A stretch of 64,000 bases of DNA from Phascolarctobacterium_A succinatutens_B (lineage in GTDB: Bacteria > Bacillota > Negativicutes > Acidaminococcales > Acidaminococcaceae). Below, in pieces: positions 31,611 through 40,333 of this stretch (position 1 is its first letter; the number at the start of each line of letters is the position of its first letter). The notes under the pieces are model-generated. The model had not been told where the DNA came from. It searched no databases and was given only the letters and a program-made list of their open reading frames with translations. A program made the position numbers and the translations under genes. The stretch spans positions 1 to 64,000 of the forward strand of contig NZ_CAUDZA010000001.1 of the NCBI RefSeq assembly GCF_958453765.1, in the 5' to 3' direction.

Positions 31611-32918
31611 TTAGGCAAACCTTCTTTTCAAAGAAGACAAATAGAATAAAAGTATTATTGACTGAGACAGCATAAAGCCCAGCAAGGCCAGCCACAGTCC
31701 GCTGTTGCCCCAAATGGGCACCAGCTGCCACTGCAAAAGGTAAAATACTAAGAGTGCCATCAGCATCATGTTGCGTACCGGTGCGGTTTGAGTAGCTCCG
31801 CAGAAAACTCCGTAAAGTACCATGCCGATACCGGCGCAGACAGGATAGAACAAAACGAAAACATTGTAGGTCATAGCCATCGCTACAACCTCTTCGATAT
31901 TGGTAAACAGGCGGATAAAGAATTCATTGCTCAAATGGTAACCAAGCATCAGGATAGCGGCCAGCACTACCAGCCATTTGAAGGTCATTTTTATGGTAGC
32001 GGCAAACAGCTTGCCGTTCTTTGCACCTACCGCACGGCCGCTGAAAATCGCCGCGCCGTTCGCCATACCATCAATCAGGTAGCTCATTATATCCTTGAGC
32101 TGCAGCAGTACAGCGTTGGCTGCCAGCACCACAGTACCGAAGGAAGCTCCGACTGCCGCAATAATGTTATTTACAGTCAGAAGGCAGGCTGTGCGAATCA
32201 TCAGGTTGACATTCACCTGCAACATGCCGATAAACTCACGCCAATCCAGCAGCTCGCTCCAAGGCAACGCCTTGTAATCAAAATCACCGTAATAGTACAT
32301 CAGTACTACGCTCAAGATACCGCCGTAAAGCTGACTTAGCAAAGTAGCAAAAGCCACGCCCGTAATATCCATATGCAGCCAAAAAACAAACCAGATACTC
32401 AGCGCCATGTTCAGCACGTTCATGGAAACCTGCATAAACACACTCGCCCGCACCCGCGTCTGGCCCATGAGCCAACCAAGGGCTACATAATTACCCAAAA
32501 CAAGCGGCGCACCCCAGATAAGAATGTAATAATAATCGCGGCACAGCTCGTTGACCTCGGGAGCAGCACCAATCATAGCCAAATACAGCTCTAATATGGG
32601 CTTTTGAAACAAAATACAGCAGGCACTTATCAGCATTGCCAGAACCAAGGGCTTAAAAAAGGCGAGCATACCAAGTCTTTTATCGGCAGCGCCAAAGGCC
32701 TGTGCCGCATAACCGGTAGTACTCACACGTAAAAAACCAAATAACCAATATAAATTGTTGAACAAGATAGCTCCAAGAGAAACTGCTGCAATATATTTAG
32801 GGTCCGGAAGCTGTCCCATAACTGCCGTATTCACCGCACCCATCAGCGGCTGTGTCATTGTCGACAGCATAAATGGTACTGTCAGTCCCAAGTATTCCCT
32901 ATCAGTCAGCAGGCTCAC
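31611..32918 (-). CDS. MATE-family efflux transporter (DinF-like)
   Basis: Twelve-segment Na+/H+-coupled exporter of the DinF branch. It begins SLLTDREYLGLTVPFMLSTMTQPLMGAVNTAVMG in outline, with the conserved Pro-containing first helix and an AAQAFGA motif after the third. Length 435. The start is GTG (32918) with GGGGG about 9 nt upstream. DinF-like proteins export drugs or oxidised compounds, but the substrate is unknown here. Divergent from the AstE-like gene. Confidence 0.88.
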   Translation of the reverse strand: MSLLTDREYLGLTVPFMLSTMTQPLMGAVNTAVMGQLPDPKYIAAVSLGAILFNNLYWLFGFLRVSTTGYAAQAFGAADKRLGMLAFFKPLVLAMLISACCILFQKPILELYLAMIGAAPEVNELCRDYYYILIWGAPLVLGNYVALGWLMGQTRVRASVFMQVSMNVLNMALSIWFVFWLHMDITGVAFATLLSQLYGGILSVVLMYYYGDFDYKALPWSELLDWREFIGMLQVNVNLMIRTACLLTVNNIIAAVGASFGTVVLAANAVLLQLKDIMSYLIDGMANGAAIFSGRAVGAKNGKLFAATIKMTFKWLVVLAAILMLGYHLSNEFFIRLFTNIEEVVAMAMTYNVFVLFYPVCAGIGMVLYGVFCGATQTAPVRNMMLMALLVFYLLQWQLVPIWGNSGLWLALLGFMLSQSIILLFYLSSLKRRFA

Positions 32919-32970
32919 TTTATCTGTCCCCCTTGTTTATTCGCACTAAATTTTATTTTTAAAAAACATC

Positions 32971-33000
32971 TTGTGTGAATAGCTTATCATATGTTATAAT
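32971..33000 (+). promoter_or_regulatory. candidate promoter of the AstE-like gene
   Basis: TTGTGT (32971-32976), an 18-nt spacer and TATAAT (32995-33000). It leaves a long leader of about 165 nt. Confidence 0.5.
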
Positions 33001-33172
33001 TTATTGCAAGTAAAAAAGCAGCAATTGCCAAAAATATTTCTGCGGAAAATTTGCCATTCTTCGCAAAAGAAAAATTTATACGCTATTGCTTAATTTTTTA
33101 GGCTTCAGTTAGCTGACGCTAATAGAAAAATTATTTTAAAAAGTATGAGAAATATATCAAAGGAGTGAGCAC

Positions 33173-34147
33173 ATGTCTGAAACACTAAATATATGCGGAC
33201 TGACTATCGAACGCGGCACTAAGCTGCGCACATACCTGCCCGTACCGGACACCAATGTAAAAATTCCCCTTACTATTATCAACGGCGAAAACGATGGCCC
33301 TACACTGCTTATTACCGCAGGCATCCATGGCGGCGAATATCCCGGTATCGCAGCAGCAATGGAGCTGGGCCGCGATATTGAGCCCGAGCACGTTACCGGC
33401 CGCCTGATTATGATGCACCCTGTCAATATCCAAGGCTTTTGGGCACGCCGCGAAATGATTGTGCCCGAAGACGGCAAAAACCTGAACCGCGTTTTCCCGG
33501 GCGATCCCACGGGAACGCTTGCCGATAAAACTGCATATTTAATCAGCAACAACTTTTTCCCGATTGCTGATTTTTATGTAGACATGCACAGCGGTGATAT
33601 CCACGAAAGCCTGCATCCCTACGTTTACTATCCCGGCCAGCCTACTGCCGAAGTAGAAAAGAAATCACGCTCCGTGGCACGCGTACTCGATCTGGAATAT
33701 ATGGTACGCTCGTTGGCAACGGGCGGTGCCTATAACTACGCCGCCAGCACCGGACTTCCTTCTATTCTTATTGAACGCGGCGGTGCCGGCCTCTGCCTGC
33801 ACGAGGATATCGAAGCCTACAAGGATGATATCCGCAATATCCTGCGCAAACTGAAAATGTTCTCCCTACCTGTAAAGCCACGCCATCACTCTCCGCGTGA
33901 TGTAGAAAACCTTATTTATTTGGAAGCGTTGGAAACAGGCTGCTGGCTGCACCATATTCACAGCGGCGACTTTGTTGAGGAAGGCCAGGTTTTGGGACGC
34001 ATCACCGACGTTTTCGGCAACACGCTGACAACCTATTACGCAGAGCAGACAGGTGTAATCCTTTACGTCTGCCCGGCACTGGCATCTCCCAAGGGTACTA
34101 TTCTTGTAGCCTACGGCACCATCAAGGAATTTGATGACGAAGAATAA
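33173..34147 (+). CDS. AstE/AspA-family zinc deacylase
   Basis: Succinylglutamate desuccinylase / aspartoacylase family enzyme (M14-like zinc hydrolase). GIHGGEYPG supplies His52 and Glu55 as zinc ligands, followed by MHPVNIQGF, GKNLNRVFPG and DMHSGD with the third ligand. The C-terminal beta domain is present. Members remove acyl groups from amino acids or similar amides; substrate unknown. AAAGGAGTGAGCAC precedes the ATG. Length 324. It stands alone upstream of the NiCo riboswitch unit. Confidence 0.85.
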   Translation: MSETLNICGLTIERGTKLRTYLPVPDTNVKIPLTIINGENDGPTLLITAGIHGGEYPGIAAAMELGRDIEPEHVTGRLIMMHPVNIQGFWARREMIVPEDGKNLNRVFPGDPTGTLADKTAYLISNNFFPIADFYVDMHSGDIHESLHPYVYYPGQPTAEVEKKSRSVARVLDLEYMVRSLATGGAYNYAASTGLPSILIERGGAGLCLHEDIEAYKDDIRNILRKLKMFSLPVKPRHHSPRDVENLIYLEALETGCWLHHIHSGDFVEEGQVLGRITDVFGNTLTTYYAEQTGVILYVCPALASPKGTILVAYGTIKEFDDEE

Positions 34148-34263
34148 AAATTGCTTGATGGCCTTTATCGATTAGCCATAGGTATCCTCCTGCTTAAGTT
34201 AGCACTTAATCTCTATGCAGGAATTTTTTCTCTAAAAACTGTAAAATATTTTGCAAAAACCGC

Positions 34264-34293
34264 TTGACAAAGCCTTTGCTAACCGCTTATAAT
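34264..34293 (+). promoter_or_regulatory. promoter of the NiCo riboswitch / CDF unit
   Basis: Consensus TTGACA (34264-34269) and TATAAT (34288-34293) with an 18-nt spacer. Confidence 0.9.
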
Positions 34294-34331
34294 TCAGATA
34301 ATCTCTTTGCACTGCAATTTAGCTACAGTAC

Positions 34332-34420
34332 AAACTGATCAGGCGGTAAACCTTCTTCCGGGTTTTTGCAGCCGGGCCCTCTGGGCAGCAGACCTTGACT
34401 CAACGTCTGCGGGACAGTTA
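34332..34420 (+). promoter_or_regulatory. NiCo (czcD-type) riboswitch
   Basis: Motif order AAACTGATCAGGC, GCAGCCGGGC, GGGCAGCAGAC, GTCTGCGGGACAGTT matches the four-way-junction NiCo aptamer that senses Co2+ and Ni2+. The downstream gene is a CDF exporter, the usual partner. Recognised by eye. Confidence 0.9.
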
Positions 34421-34444
34421 ACTACTATCTCGCAGGCGTTTTTT
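34404..34444 (+). terminator. NiCo riboswitch terminator
   Basis: CGTCTGCGGGA/TCTCGCAGGCG (34404-34438) plus T6. The 5' arm is aptamer sequence, so metal binding should disrupt the terminator and turn the exporter on. Confidence 0.88.
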
Positions 34445-34494
34445 ATATGTAAAAGGCCTGCACAAATGCAAAGACCACTTTAGGAGGTTTTATT

Positions 34495-35439
34495 ATGAAA
34501 TTTGAAAACGATGCTGAAAGAATCGCTATGATTGTTTCCATCAACAGTATTATCGGTAATCTGCTCTTGTCGCTTGGTAAACTGATTGCCGGTTTCGTCG
34601 CCCAATCCGCCGCTATGGTTTCTGACGGTATCCACTCTGCGTCCGATGTTTTCGGTACCCTCATTGTTATGGCCGGCGTAAAATTTTCCAACAAGGCTTC
34701 GGATGAAGAGCATCCTTACGGCCACGAGCGTATCGAATGCATTGCAGCTATTCTTCTGGCAATAATTCTGACGATTATCGCCCTGCTTATCGGTTACAGC
34801 GGTTACGAAAAAATCGTAGGCGACCCGGCTGAGTTGGAGGTTCCCGGCCAGCTTGCTCTGTGGGCAGCAATTATTTCCATTGTTGCTAAAGAAGCAATGT
34901 TCTGGTACACCCGCAACGCCGCACAAAAAATCAATTCCGGCGCCCTGATGGCGGAAGCATGGCATCATCGCAGTGACGCTATGAGCTCCGTAGGCGCTTT
35001 CATCGGTATTCTTGGCGCACGCATGGGCTATCCTATTTTAGACCCCATCGCCAGCCTGGTAATCTGCGTTATGATTTTATATGCTGCTTATGAGGTATTC
35101 AAGGACTCTATGGACAAGATGGTTGACCGCAGCTGTGATGAAGAAACGGCAACCGCTATAGAAGAGCTTGTTTCCCGCGTTCCCGGCGTAGAGCATCTCG
35201 ACAGTCTGCACAGCCGTCTTTTCGGCAGCCGTATCTACGTTGATATTGAAATCAGCGTCAAGGATAACCTTACCCTGCTGCAGGCACATCACATCGCTGA
35301 AATGGTCCACACTGCCGTTGAAGCCAACTTCCCGCTGGTAAAGCACTGCATGGTGCATGTCAACCCTTTGAGCGAGGACAGCCATGAAGCCTGCACTATG
35401 CTGCCTCCGGACTTGCGTCCGCACAATCAGAATGATTAA
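34495..35439 (+). CDS. cation diffusion facilitator metal exporter
   Basis: Inner-membrane metal/H+ antiporter of 314 residues. Six membrane segments, with metal-site residues in DGIHSASD (44-51) and WHHRSDAMSS, HPYGHERIE between helices 2 and 3, and a C-terminal cytoplasmic dimer domain ending near 290. GGAGG is 7 nt before the ATG. The NiCo riboswitch implies Co2+/Ni2+ export as its main job; CDF proteins can also move Zn, Fe or Mn. Confidence 0.93.
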   Translation: MKFENDAERIAMIVSINSIIGNLLLSLGKLIAGFVAQSAAMVSDGIHSASDVFGTLIVMAGVKFSNKASDEEHPYGHERIECIAAILLAIILTIIALLIGYSGYEKIVGDPAELEVPGQLALWAAIISIVAKEAMFWYTRNAAQKINSGALMAEAWHHRSDAMSSVGAFIGILGARMGYPILDPIASLVICVMILYAAYEVFKDSMDKMVDRSCDEETATAIEELVSRVPGVEHLDSLHSRLFGSRIYVDIEISVKDNLTLLQAHHIAEMVHTAVEANFPLVKHCMVHVNPLSEDSHEACTMLPPDLRPHNQND

Positions 35440-35497
35440 GCAAAAACCGCTTACTTCATGCAAAATAAATTTTTAAAATTTTTCTCGATACACCCTC

Positions 35498-35527
35498 TTG
35501 ACAAGAACTCTTAAGGGGATATATAAT
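35498..35527 (+). promoter_or_regulatory. promoter of the broken binding-protein gene
   Basis: TTGACA (35498-35503), an 18-nt spacer and TATAAT (35522-35527). The consensus promoter is intact although the gene is frameshifted. Confidence 0.85.
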
Positions 35528-35602
35528 TTAGGCAATTAATTAATGAATGATTGCTCATGTATATTGTGGTATTCACCAATAAATGTATGGAGGTATCTGC
35601 TA

Positions 35603-36383
35603 ATGAAAAAGATGTTATTTATTCTTGTCAGCATGCTGTGCCTGCTTTTATCAGTCGGCTGCGGCAGCGATAAACAGGCAGCGCAAGCACCTGCTGCCGA
35701 CAAGGTGTTGCGTGTGGCAACATCACCTGCTTCTCCGCCCTTTGAGCTTTATCTTAAGGAGCAAAACAAATTTACCGGCTTTGATATTGATTTAATCAAC
35801 GATGTAGCAGGGCTATGACAAAGTTGAATTTATCAATACCCCGTTCGACGAACTTCTGCCCGGTCTGAATCATAAGAAATATGATATTGCCATGAACAAC
35901 TTCAGTAAAACCAAGGCACGTTCCATTGATTATGCTGCAAGTGATTCCTATGCTAAAGCTGCTTTCTCCATCGTTGCCAAAAAAGGCAGTAACCTTAAAG
36001 CAGACATCGACAGCATGAACGGCCGTAAGGTTGCTATAAAAAAAGGTGCATCTGCTGAACGCGTTGCAAAATCCTTCCCCGGCAGCATCATTGTTGAATA
36101 TCCGGAAAATGCCAGCGCTTTACATGCAGTAGAAACCGGCGAAGCTGATTACGCTATCTGCGGTAACCTGACTACTGCTTATTACATGACTCACTCCGAC
36201 AGCGACAAATGCCTTGAGGTAGTAGGACATTCCGAACGCCAGGATGATCTTGTTGTCTATGCTGAAAAAGGAAATGAAGAGCTGATTAAAAAGTTTAACG
36301 TTGCTTTGAGCGACTATAAAAAGAGCGGCGAATACAAACGACTCATCAAATTCTACTTCGGCGATATCGAAAAACAGTCCTGA
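35603..36383 (+). pseudogene. amino-acid ABC binding protein (SBP family 3), frameshifted
   Basis: The first frame runs from MKKMLFIL with lipobox SVGC to GFDIDLINDVA and stops at TGA 35816-35818. The family continues in another frame as GYDKVEFINTPFDELLPGL and ends at 36383. Relatives have about three residues between these blocks, so roughly 8 nt were lost near 35812. Binding residues on both sides remain, and no permease or ATPase gene is adjacent. It may be a recent real lesion or a sequencing error; the promoter and SD (GGAGG) are intact. Confidence 0.85.
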
Positions 36384-36514
36384 TACACCCCTAACTCAGC
36401 TAAAAGCTAATAGCTTATATATATCACACCCCTTACAATACTCTTTTTATAATACTCCTTATCAGCCGGCACTCCTAAAGCCGGCTAACAAACACTCAAC
36501 TCATCAAAAAGCAG

Positions 36515-36550
36515 AAAAGCCTTGCAGTAAGTCCAAACTGCAAGGCTTTT
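36515..36550. terminator. bidirectional terminator between broken SBP and glpK
   Basis: A 13-bp perfect stem AAAAGCCTTGCAG/CTGCAAGGCTTTT with a 10-nt loop; A and T runs serve both convergent genes. Confidence 0.92.
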
Positions 36551-36571
36551 TGCTGTATTTTTATATTCAGT

Positions 36572-38074
36572 TTAATCTTCCGGATGCAGCTTAATGCAGG
36601 ACGCACGCACAGCCCTGTGCCAGCCGCGCAGCAGATGATTACGCGTTTCTTCATCCATAGCAGGCGTAAACGTCTGCTCAATAACGTGATTGCCCTTAAT
36701 CATTTCCTTGTCATCCCAATAGCCTACTGCCAGACCTGCAAGATAAGCAGCGCCCATAGCCGTTGTTTCAATGCAGCTCGGGCGTTCCACTTTAACATTG
36801 ATGATGTCCGCCTGCGTCTGCATCAGGAAGCTGTTGGCACAGGCACCGCCATCAACCTGCAGCGAGCTCAGCTTAATACCGCTGTCCTCCTCCATAGCCT
36901 TCAGTACATCGTACACCTGATAAGCAATGGCTTCGAGCGTTGCACGCACAATATGATTACGGTTAACACCGCGCGTCAGGCCGACAATCGCACCGCGCGC
37001 ATATTGGTTCCAATGCGGCGCACCCAAGCCTACAAAAGCAGGAACCATGTAGCAGCCGTTGGAATCGGGCACAGATTTCGCCATAGCTTCGGATTCGGCA
37101 GCATTGCGAATAAGGCCCAGCTCATCACGCAGCCATTGGATAGCAGCACCGGCAACGAAAATAGAGCCTTCAAGCGCATATTCTACCTTGCCGTCTACAC
37201 CCCAGGCGATAGTTGTAACAAGACCGTTTTTGCTGTCTACAGGCTTTTCGCCGGTATTCATCAGCATAAAGCCGCCCGTACCGTAGGTATTTTTTGCTTC
37301 GCCGGGTGCAAAGCAGGTCTGTCCGAACAGCGCACATTGCTGATCACCTGCAGCGCCGGCAATAGGAATCGATGCCTCAAACAGCTTGGCATCGGTGGAG
37401 CCGTATATGCAACTGGAGGGCTTAACCTCCGGCAGCATTTGGCGCGGAATGCCCAAAACAGTCAGGATTTCGTCATCCCACTGCAGAGTATGAATATTAA
37501 ACATCAATGTACGCGAAGCATTGGAATAATCCGTAACATGAACCTTACCGCCGGTCAGCTTCCAGATAATCCAGCTGTCAATAGTACCGAACAGCAGCTG
37601 GCCTGCTTCCGCACGCTCGCGTGCATGAGGTACGTTTTCCAGAATCCAGTGCAGCTTGGTACCGGAGAAATAAGCATCCAGAACCAGGCCTGTCTTTTCA
37701 CGGAACATATTGGCATAGCCACGGATTTTCAGCAGATCACAGTATTCTGCGGTACGACGGCACTGCCAGACAATCGCCTTGCAGATAGGACGACCGGTGT
37801 TCTTGTCCCACACTACGGTAGTTTCGCGCTGATTCGTAATACCGATGCCGGCAATATCAGCCGGAGTAACATTCAGCTTGCTCATTGCCTCGTACATCAG
37901 GCCTACCTGGGTAGCCCAGATTTCCTCGGCATCGTGCTCCACCCAGCCTGCCTGCGGATAATACTGCGTAAACTCCTTTTGTGCTACGCTGCAGATTTCT
38001 CCATGCTTGTCAAACAAAATACAACGGCAGCTGGTAGTTCCCAAATCCAGTGCCATGATATATTTATTTTTCAT
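36572..38074 (-). CDS. glpK: glycerol kinase
   Basis: FGGY kinase that makes glycerol 3-phosphate from glycerol and ATP. It starts MALDLGTTSCRCILFDKHG after a short leader, has NQRETTVVWDKNTGRPI and the substrate loop, and carries VDGGACANSFLMQTQADI near residue 405. Length 500 is standard. ATG 38074 is preferred over an in-frame start at 38113 because it directly precedes the family N-terminus and follows GGAAAGG. It sits near a phosphodiesterase and a TRAP system, suggesting glycerol-based catabolism (inference). Confidence 0.96.
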   Translation of the reverse strand: MKNKYIMALDLGTTSCRCILFDKHGEICSVAQKEFTQYYPQAGWVEHDAEEIWATQVGLMYEAMSKLNVTPADIAGIGITNQRETTVVWDKNTGRPICKAIVWQCRRTAEYCDLLKIRGYANMFREKTGLVLDAYFSGTKLHWILENVPHARERAEAGQLLFGTIDSWIIWKLTGGKVHVTDYSNASRTLMFNIHTLQWDDEILTVLGIPRQMLPEVKPSSCIYGSTDAKLFEASIPIAGAAGDQQCALFGQTCFAPGEAKNTYGTGGFMLMNTGEKPVDSKNGLVTTIAWGVDGKVEYALEGSIFVAGAAIQWLRDELGLIRNAAESEAMAKSVPDSNGCYMVPAFVGLGAPHWNQYARGAIVGLTRGVNRNHIVRATLEAIAYQVYDVLKAMEEDSGIKLSSLQVDGGACANSFLMQTQADIINVKVERPSCIETTAMGAAYLAGLAVGYWDDKEMIKGNHVIEQTFTPAMDEETRNHLLRGWHRAVRASCIKLHPED

Positions 38075-38121
38075 GCTTTCACGACCTTTCCTTGATATTT
38101 TTAAGTATAACACAAAACATA

Positions 38122-38149
38122 AGGAGCCGCCACTTTCGTAGCAGCTCCT
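38122..38149. other. hairpin upstream of glpK
   Basis: AGGAGC/GCTCCT with internal pairing, followed on the minus strand by TTATGTTTTGTG. It could end the TRAP transcript. The arms resemble those of the hairpin at 40247-40288. Confidence 0.5.
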
Positions 38150-38178
38150 GAAAAAGCATATTTAATTATATGTGATTG

Positions 38179-38449
38179 GGAATCCTGATGATGTATACGG
38201 CGCCTTATCGCACGTCCGCAAACCTTCGCCAAAGACGTGGGAGAAGGTGACGGAGACGAAGAAGGGTGACGACGGCATTTCCAGTACATCTAGGAATCCT
38301 GGCTAAGTATACGCTGCCTTATCGCACGTCCGCAAACCTTCGCCAAAGACGTGGGAGAAGGTGACGGAGACGAAGAAGGGTGACGACGGCGTACTTTTAG
38401 TACGTCTAGGAATCCTGATGAAGTATACGGTGCCTTATCGCACGTCTCA
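38179..38449. repeat. 114-116-bp tandem repeat, about 2.4 copies
   Basis: Units begin GGAATCCTG at 38179, 38293 and 38409. The first two are full and nearly identical, including CGCACGTCCGCAAACC, GAGAAGGTGACGGAGACG and GAAGGGTGACGACGGC. The third breaks off at CGCACGTCTC, at the dctM stop codon. No ORF of note is within. Confidence 0.9.
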
Positions 38450-39724
38450 TAAATTAGGCAAGAACATTACCAACCCCGGCACATAGGTGACAATAAGTAA
38501 TGCTACTAACAACGCTACGATAAACGGCCAAACCTCCTTGAAGAATTCGCCGAGCGGCGTTTCCGTTATAGCACAAACCGTAAACATCATCGAACCGAAC
38601 GGTGGCGTCAGACCGCCGATCATAATATTAACAATACAGATAATACCGAAGTGTACAGGGTCTACACCCAGTTTGGTTACAACAGGAACAAGCAGCGGAG
38701 CCAGAATAATCAGTGCGGCGCCACCCTCCAAGAACATACCAAGAATCAGCAGCAGGATATTTACCAGCATCAGCATCATGTACGGATTGCGGGTAAAGTC
38801 AAGCATTGCGGAGGTGATATGCTGCGGAATACGCTCCCAGTTCAGATAATAGCCAAAGAAAGAAGCTGCTACGATAATCAGTACAACAGAGCTGGTACCG
38901 TAAATAGTTTCCTTCATAATCGGCCATGCGTATTCCCACTTCAGCTCCTTATAGATGAAGGCGCCTACCAGGATGCAGTAAACTACAGCTACAGCGCCTG
39001 CCTCGGACGGAGTGAACATACCCATGCGCAGGCCGGCAATAATACCGAACGGGAAAAGCAGCGCCCAGATAGATTCCTTAAGCTGAGTCATAATTTCACC
39101 GAAGGTAGCAGCCTTTTCACGTGAAGGCTTATAGCCACGCTTTTTGGAAACAATGGCAACAACAATCATCATAGATACTGCCATGAGAATGCCGGGCACA
39201 TAGCCTGCCATAAACATTTTGGTTACGGATACGCTGGCAATCAGTGCATAAATAATCAGGTTAATTCCGGGAGGAATTACAGGCGTGCTCGCAGAGGACG
39301 CAGCTGTTACAGCGGCACTGAAGGCTCTGCCGTAACCGCGCTTTTCCATTTCCGGAACAAGCATTTTACTCTGCATAGCAGCGTCAGCGTTAGCACTGCC
39401 GGAAACGCCACCCATCAACAGGCTGAGCAGTACGTTAACCTGAGCCAGACCGCCGGTCATATGACCCATGAGTACGTCGGTAAATTTCATCAGCTTATCG
39501 CTGATACCGGCATAGTTCATGATGGAGCCTGCCATAATAAAGAAGGGAATTGCCAGCAGCGGGAAGGACTGCGTGCTGGTAATAATACGTTGGAATACCA
39601 GATGCGCAGGAGAAGTCGCATCCAAAAAGGTAAAGTAAGAAATCGTTGCACCGAACAGGGCATAAGCGATTGGAATACTGGAAAAATAAAGCACAAAAAC
39701 GATGATGACGGGCAAATAAGCCAT
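38447..39724 (-). CDS. dctM: TRAP transporter large permease (DctM)
   Basis: Large membrane subunit of a tripartite carboxylate-type transporter, about 12 segments and 425 residues. ANADAAMQSKMLVPEMEKRGY and the GxxxPP-type INIMIGGLTPPFGSMMF are family motifs. The ATG at 39724 shares an A with the dctQ stop (TAATG), so an in-frame start at 39763 inside dctQ is rejected. The stop codon touches the tandem repeat. Confidence 0.93.
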   Translation of the reverse strand: MAYLPVIIVFVLYFSSIPIAYALFGATISYFTFLDATSPAHLVFQRIITSTQSFPLLAIPFFIMAGSIMNYAGISDKLMKFTDVLMGHMTGGLAQVNVLLSLLMGGVSGSANADAAMQSKMLVPEMEKRGYGRAFSAAVTAASSASTPVIPPGINLIIYALIASVSVTKMFMAGYVPGILMAVSMMIVVAIVSKKRGYKPSREKAATFGEIMTQLKESIWALLFPFGIIAGLRMGMFTPSEAGAVAVVYCILVGAFIYKELKWEYAWPIMKETIYGTSSVVLIIVAASFFGYYLNWERIPQHITSAMLDFTRNPYMMLMLVNILLLILGMFLEGGAALIILAPLLVPVVTKLGVDPVHFGIICIVNIMIGGLTPPFGSMMFTVCAITETPLGEFFKEVWPFIVALLVALLIVTYVPGLVMFLPNL

Positions 39725-40206
39725 TATTTTTCCTCCTTTCCGGAACCGGTAACATCCTGCCAAACAAATTTAATAGAATACACGGTCATGAGTACAAACG
39801 CAATCAGTACGGAAGAACTGATATAAACAGAAGAAATACCCAGTACCGGGGTCATTTTCGTATAGGATTTGGAAATATAGATAATAGAAAGATAAGACAT
39901 GTAGCCGTTGAGCGCTACAAGAATAATGTCGGTAATCAGGCCGATAGCCTTCTGCATACCTTGGGGCATTCTTTTAACGATGATATCAACGCCAACGTGA
40001 CCGCGATGCTTGAATACGGCAACAGCGCCGATGAATACCGACCAGACAAAGCAGCCGGTAGCAACCTCTTCAGACCAAACAAGGCCGGAGTTAAAAACAT
40101 AACGCAGAACAATATTGATGACAACAAGGATAGTAGTAATGCTGATGAAAAATGCAGCAACTAAATCTTCCAGATTATTTAGCACAAAGCTCAGGTTTTT
40201 ACCCAA
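39724..40206 (-). CDS. dctQ: TRAP transporter small permease (DctQ)
   Basis: Four-segment membrane subunit of 160 residues. LRYVFNSGLVWSEEVA is the DctQ signature (N, W and E-E). The start is taken as TTG at 40206, 7 nt after GGAGG, giving a normal N-terminus (GKNLSFVLNNLEDLVAAF). The longer frame to 40266 runs through the intergenic hairpin and is rejected. Confidence 0.9.
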   Translation of the reverse strand: MGKNLSFVLNNLEDLVAAFFISITTILVVINIVLRYVFNSGLVWSEEVATGCFVWSVFIGAVAVFKHRGHVGVDIIVKRMPQGMQKAIGLITDIILVALNGYMSYLSIIYISKSYTKMTPVLGISSVYISSSVLIAFVLMTVYSIKFVWQDVTGSGKEEK

Positions 40207-40246
40207 AATTTTACCTCCATTTTTTATAGTAATACTTATGCAAAGG

Positions 40247-40288
40247 AAGGAGCTGTCACGCCGCATGCATGCAGCGTGGTAGCTCCTT
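40247..40288. other. hairpin between dctP and dctQ
   Basis: AAGGAGCT (40247-40254) pairs with AGCTCCTT (40281-40288) and the stem continues inward through CACGC/GCGTG. On the minus strand it is followed by CCTTTGC only, so it is likely a partial attenuator or mRNA stabiliser that raises binding-protein levels over permeases (inference). Confidence 0.7.
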
Positions 40289-40333
40289 AGTGTTTCATTA
40301 TAACTGTTTAGTAATGTTGAAAAAATCTACAGC

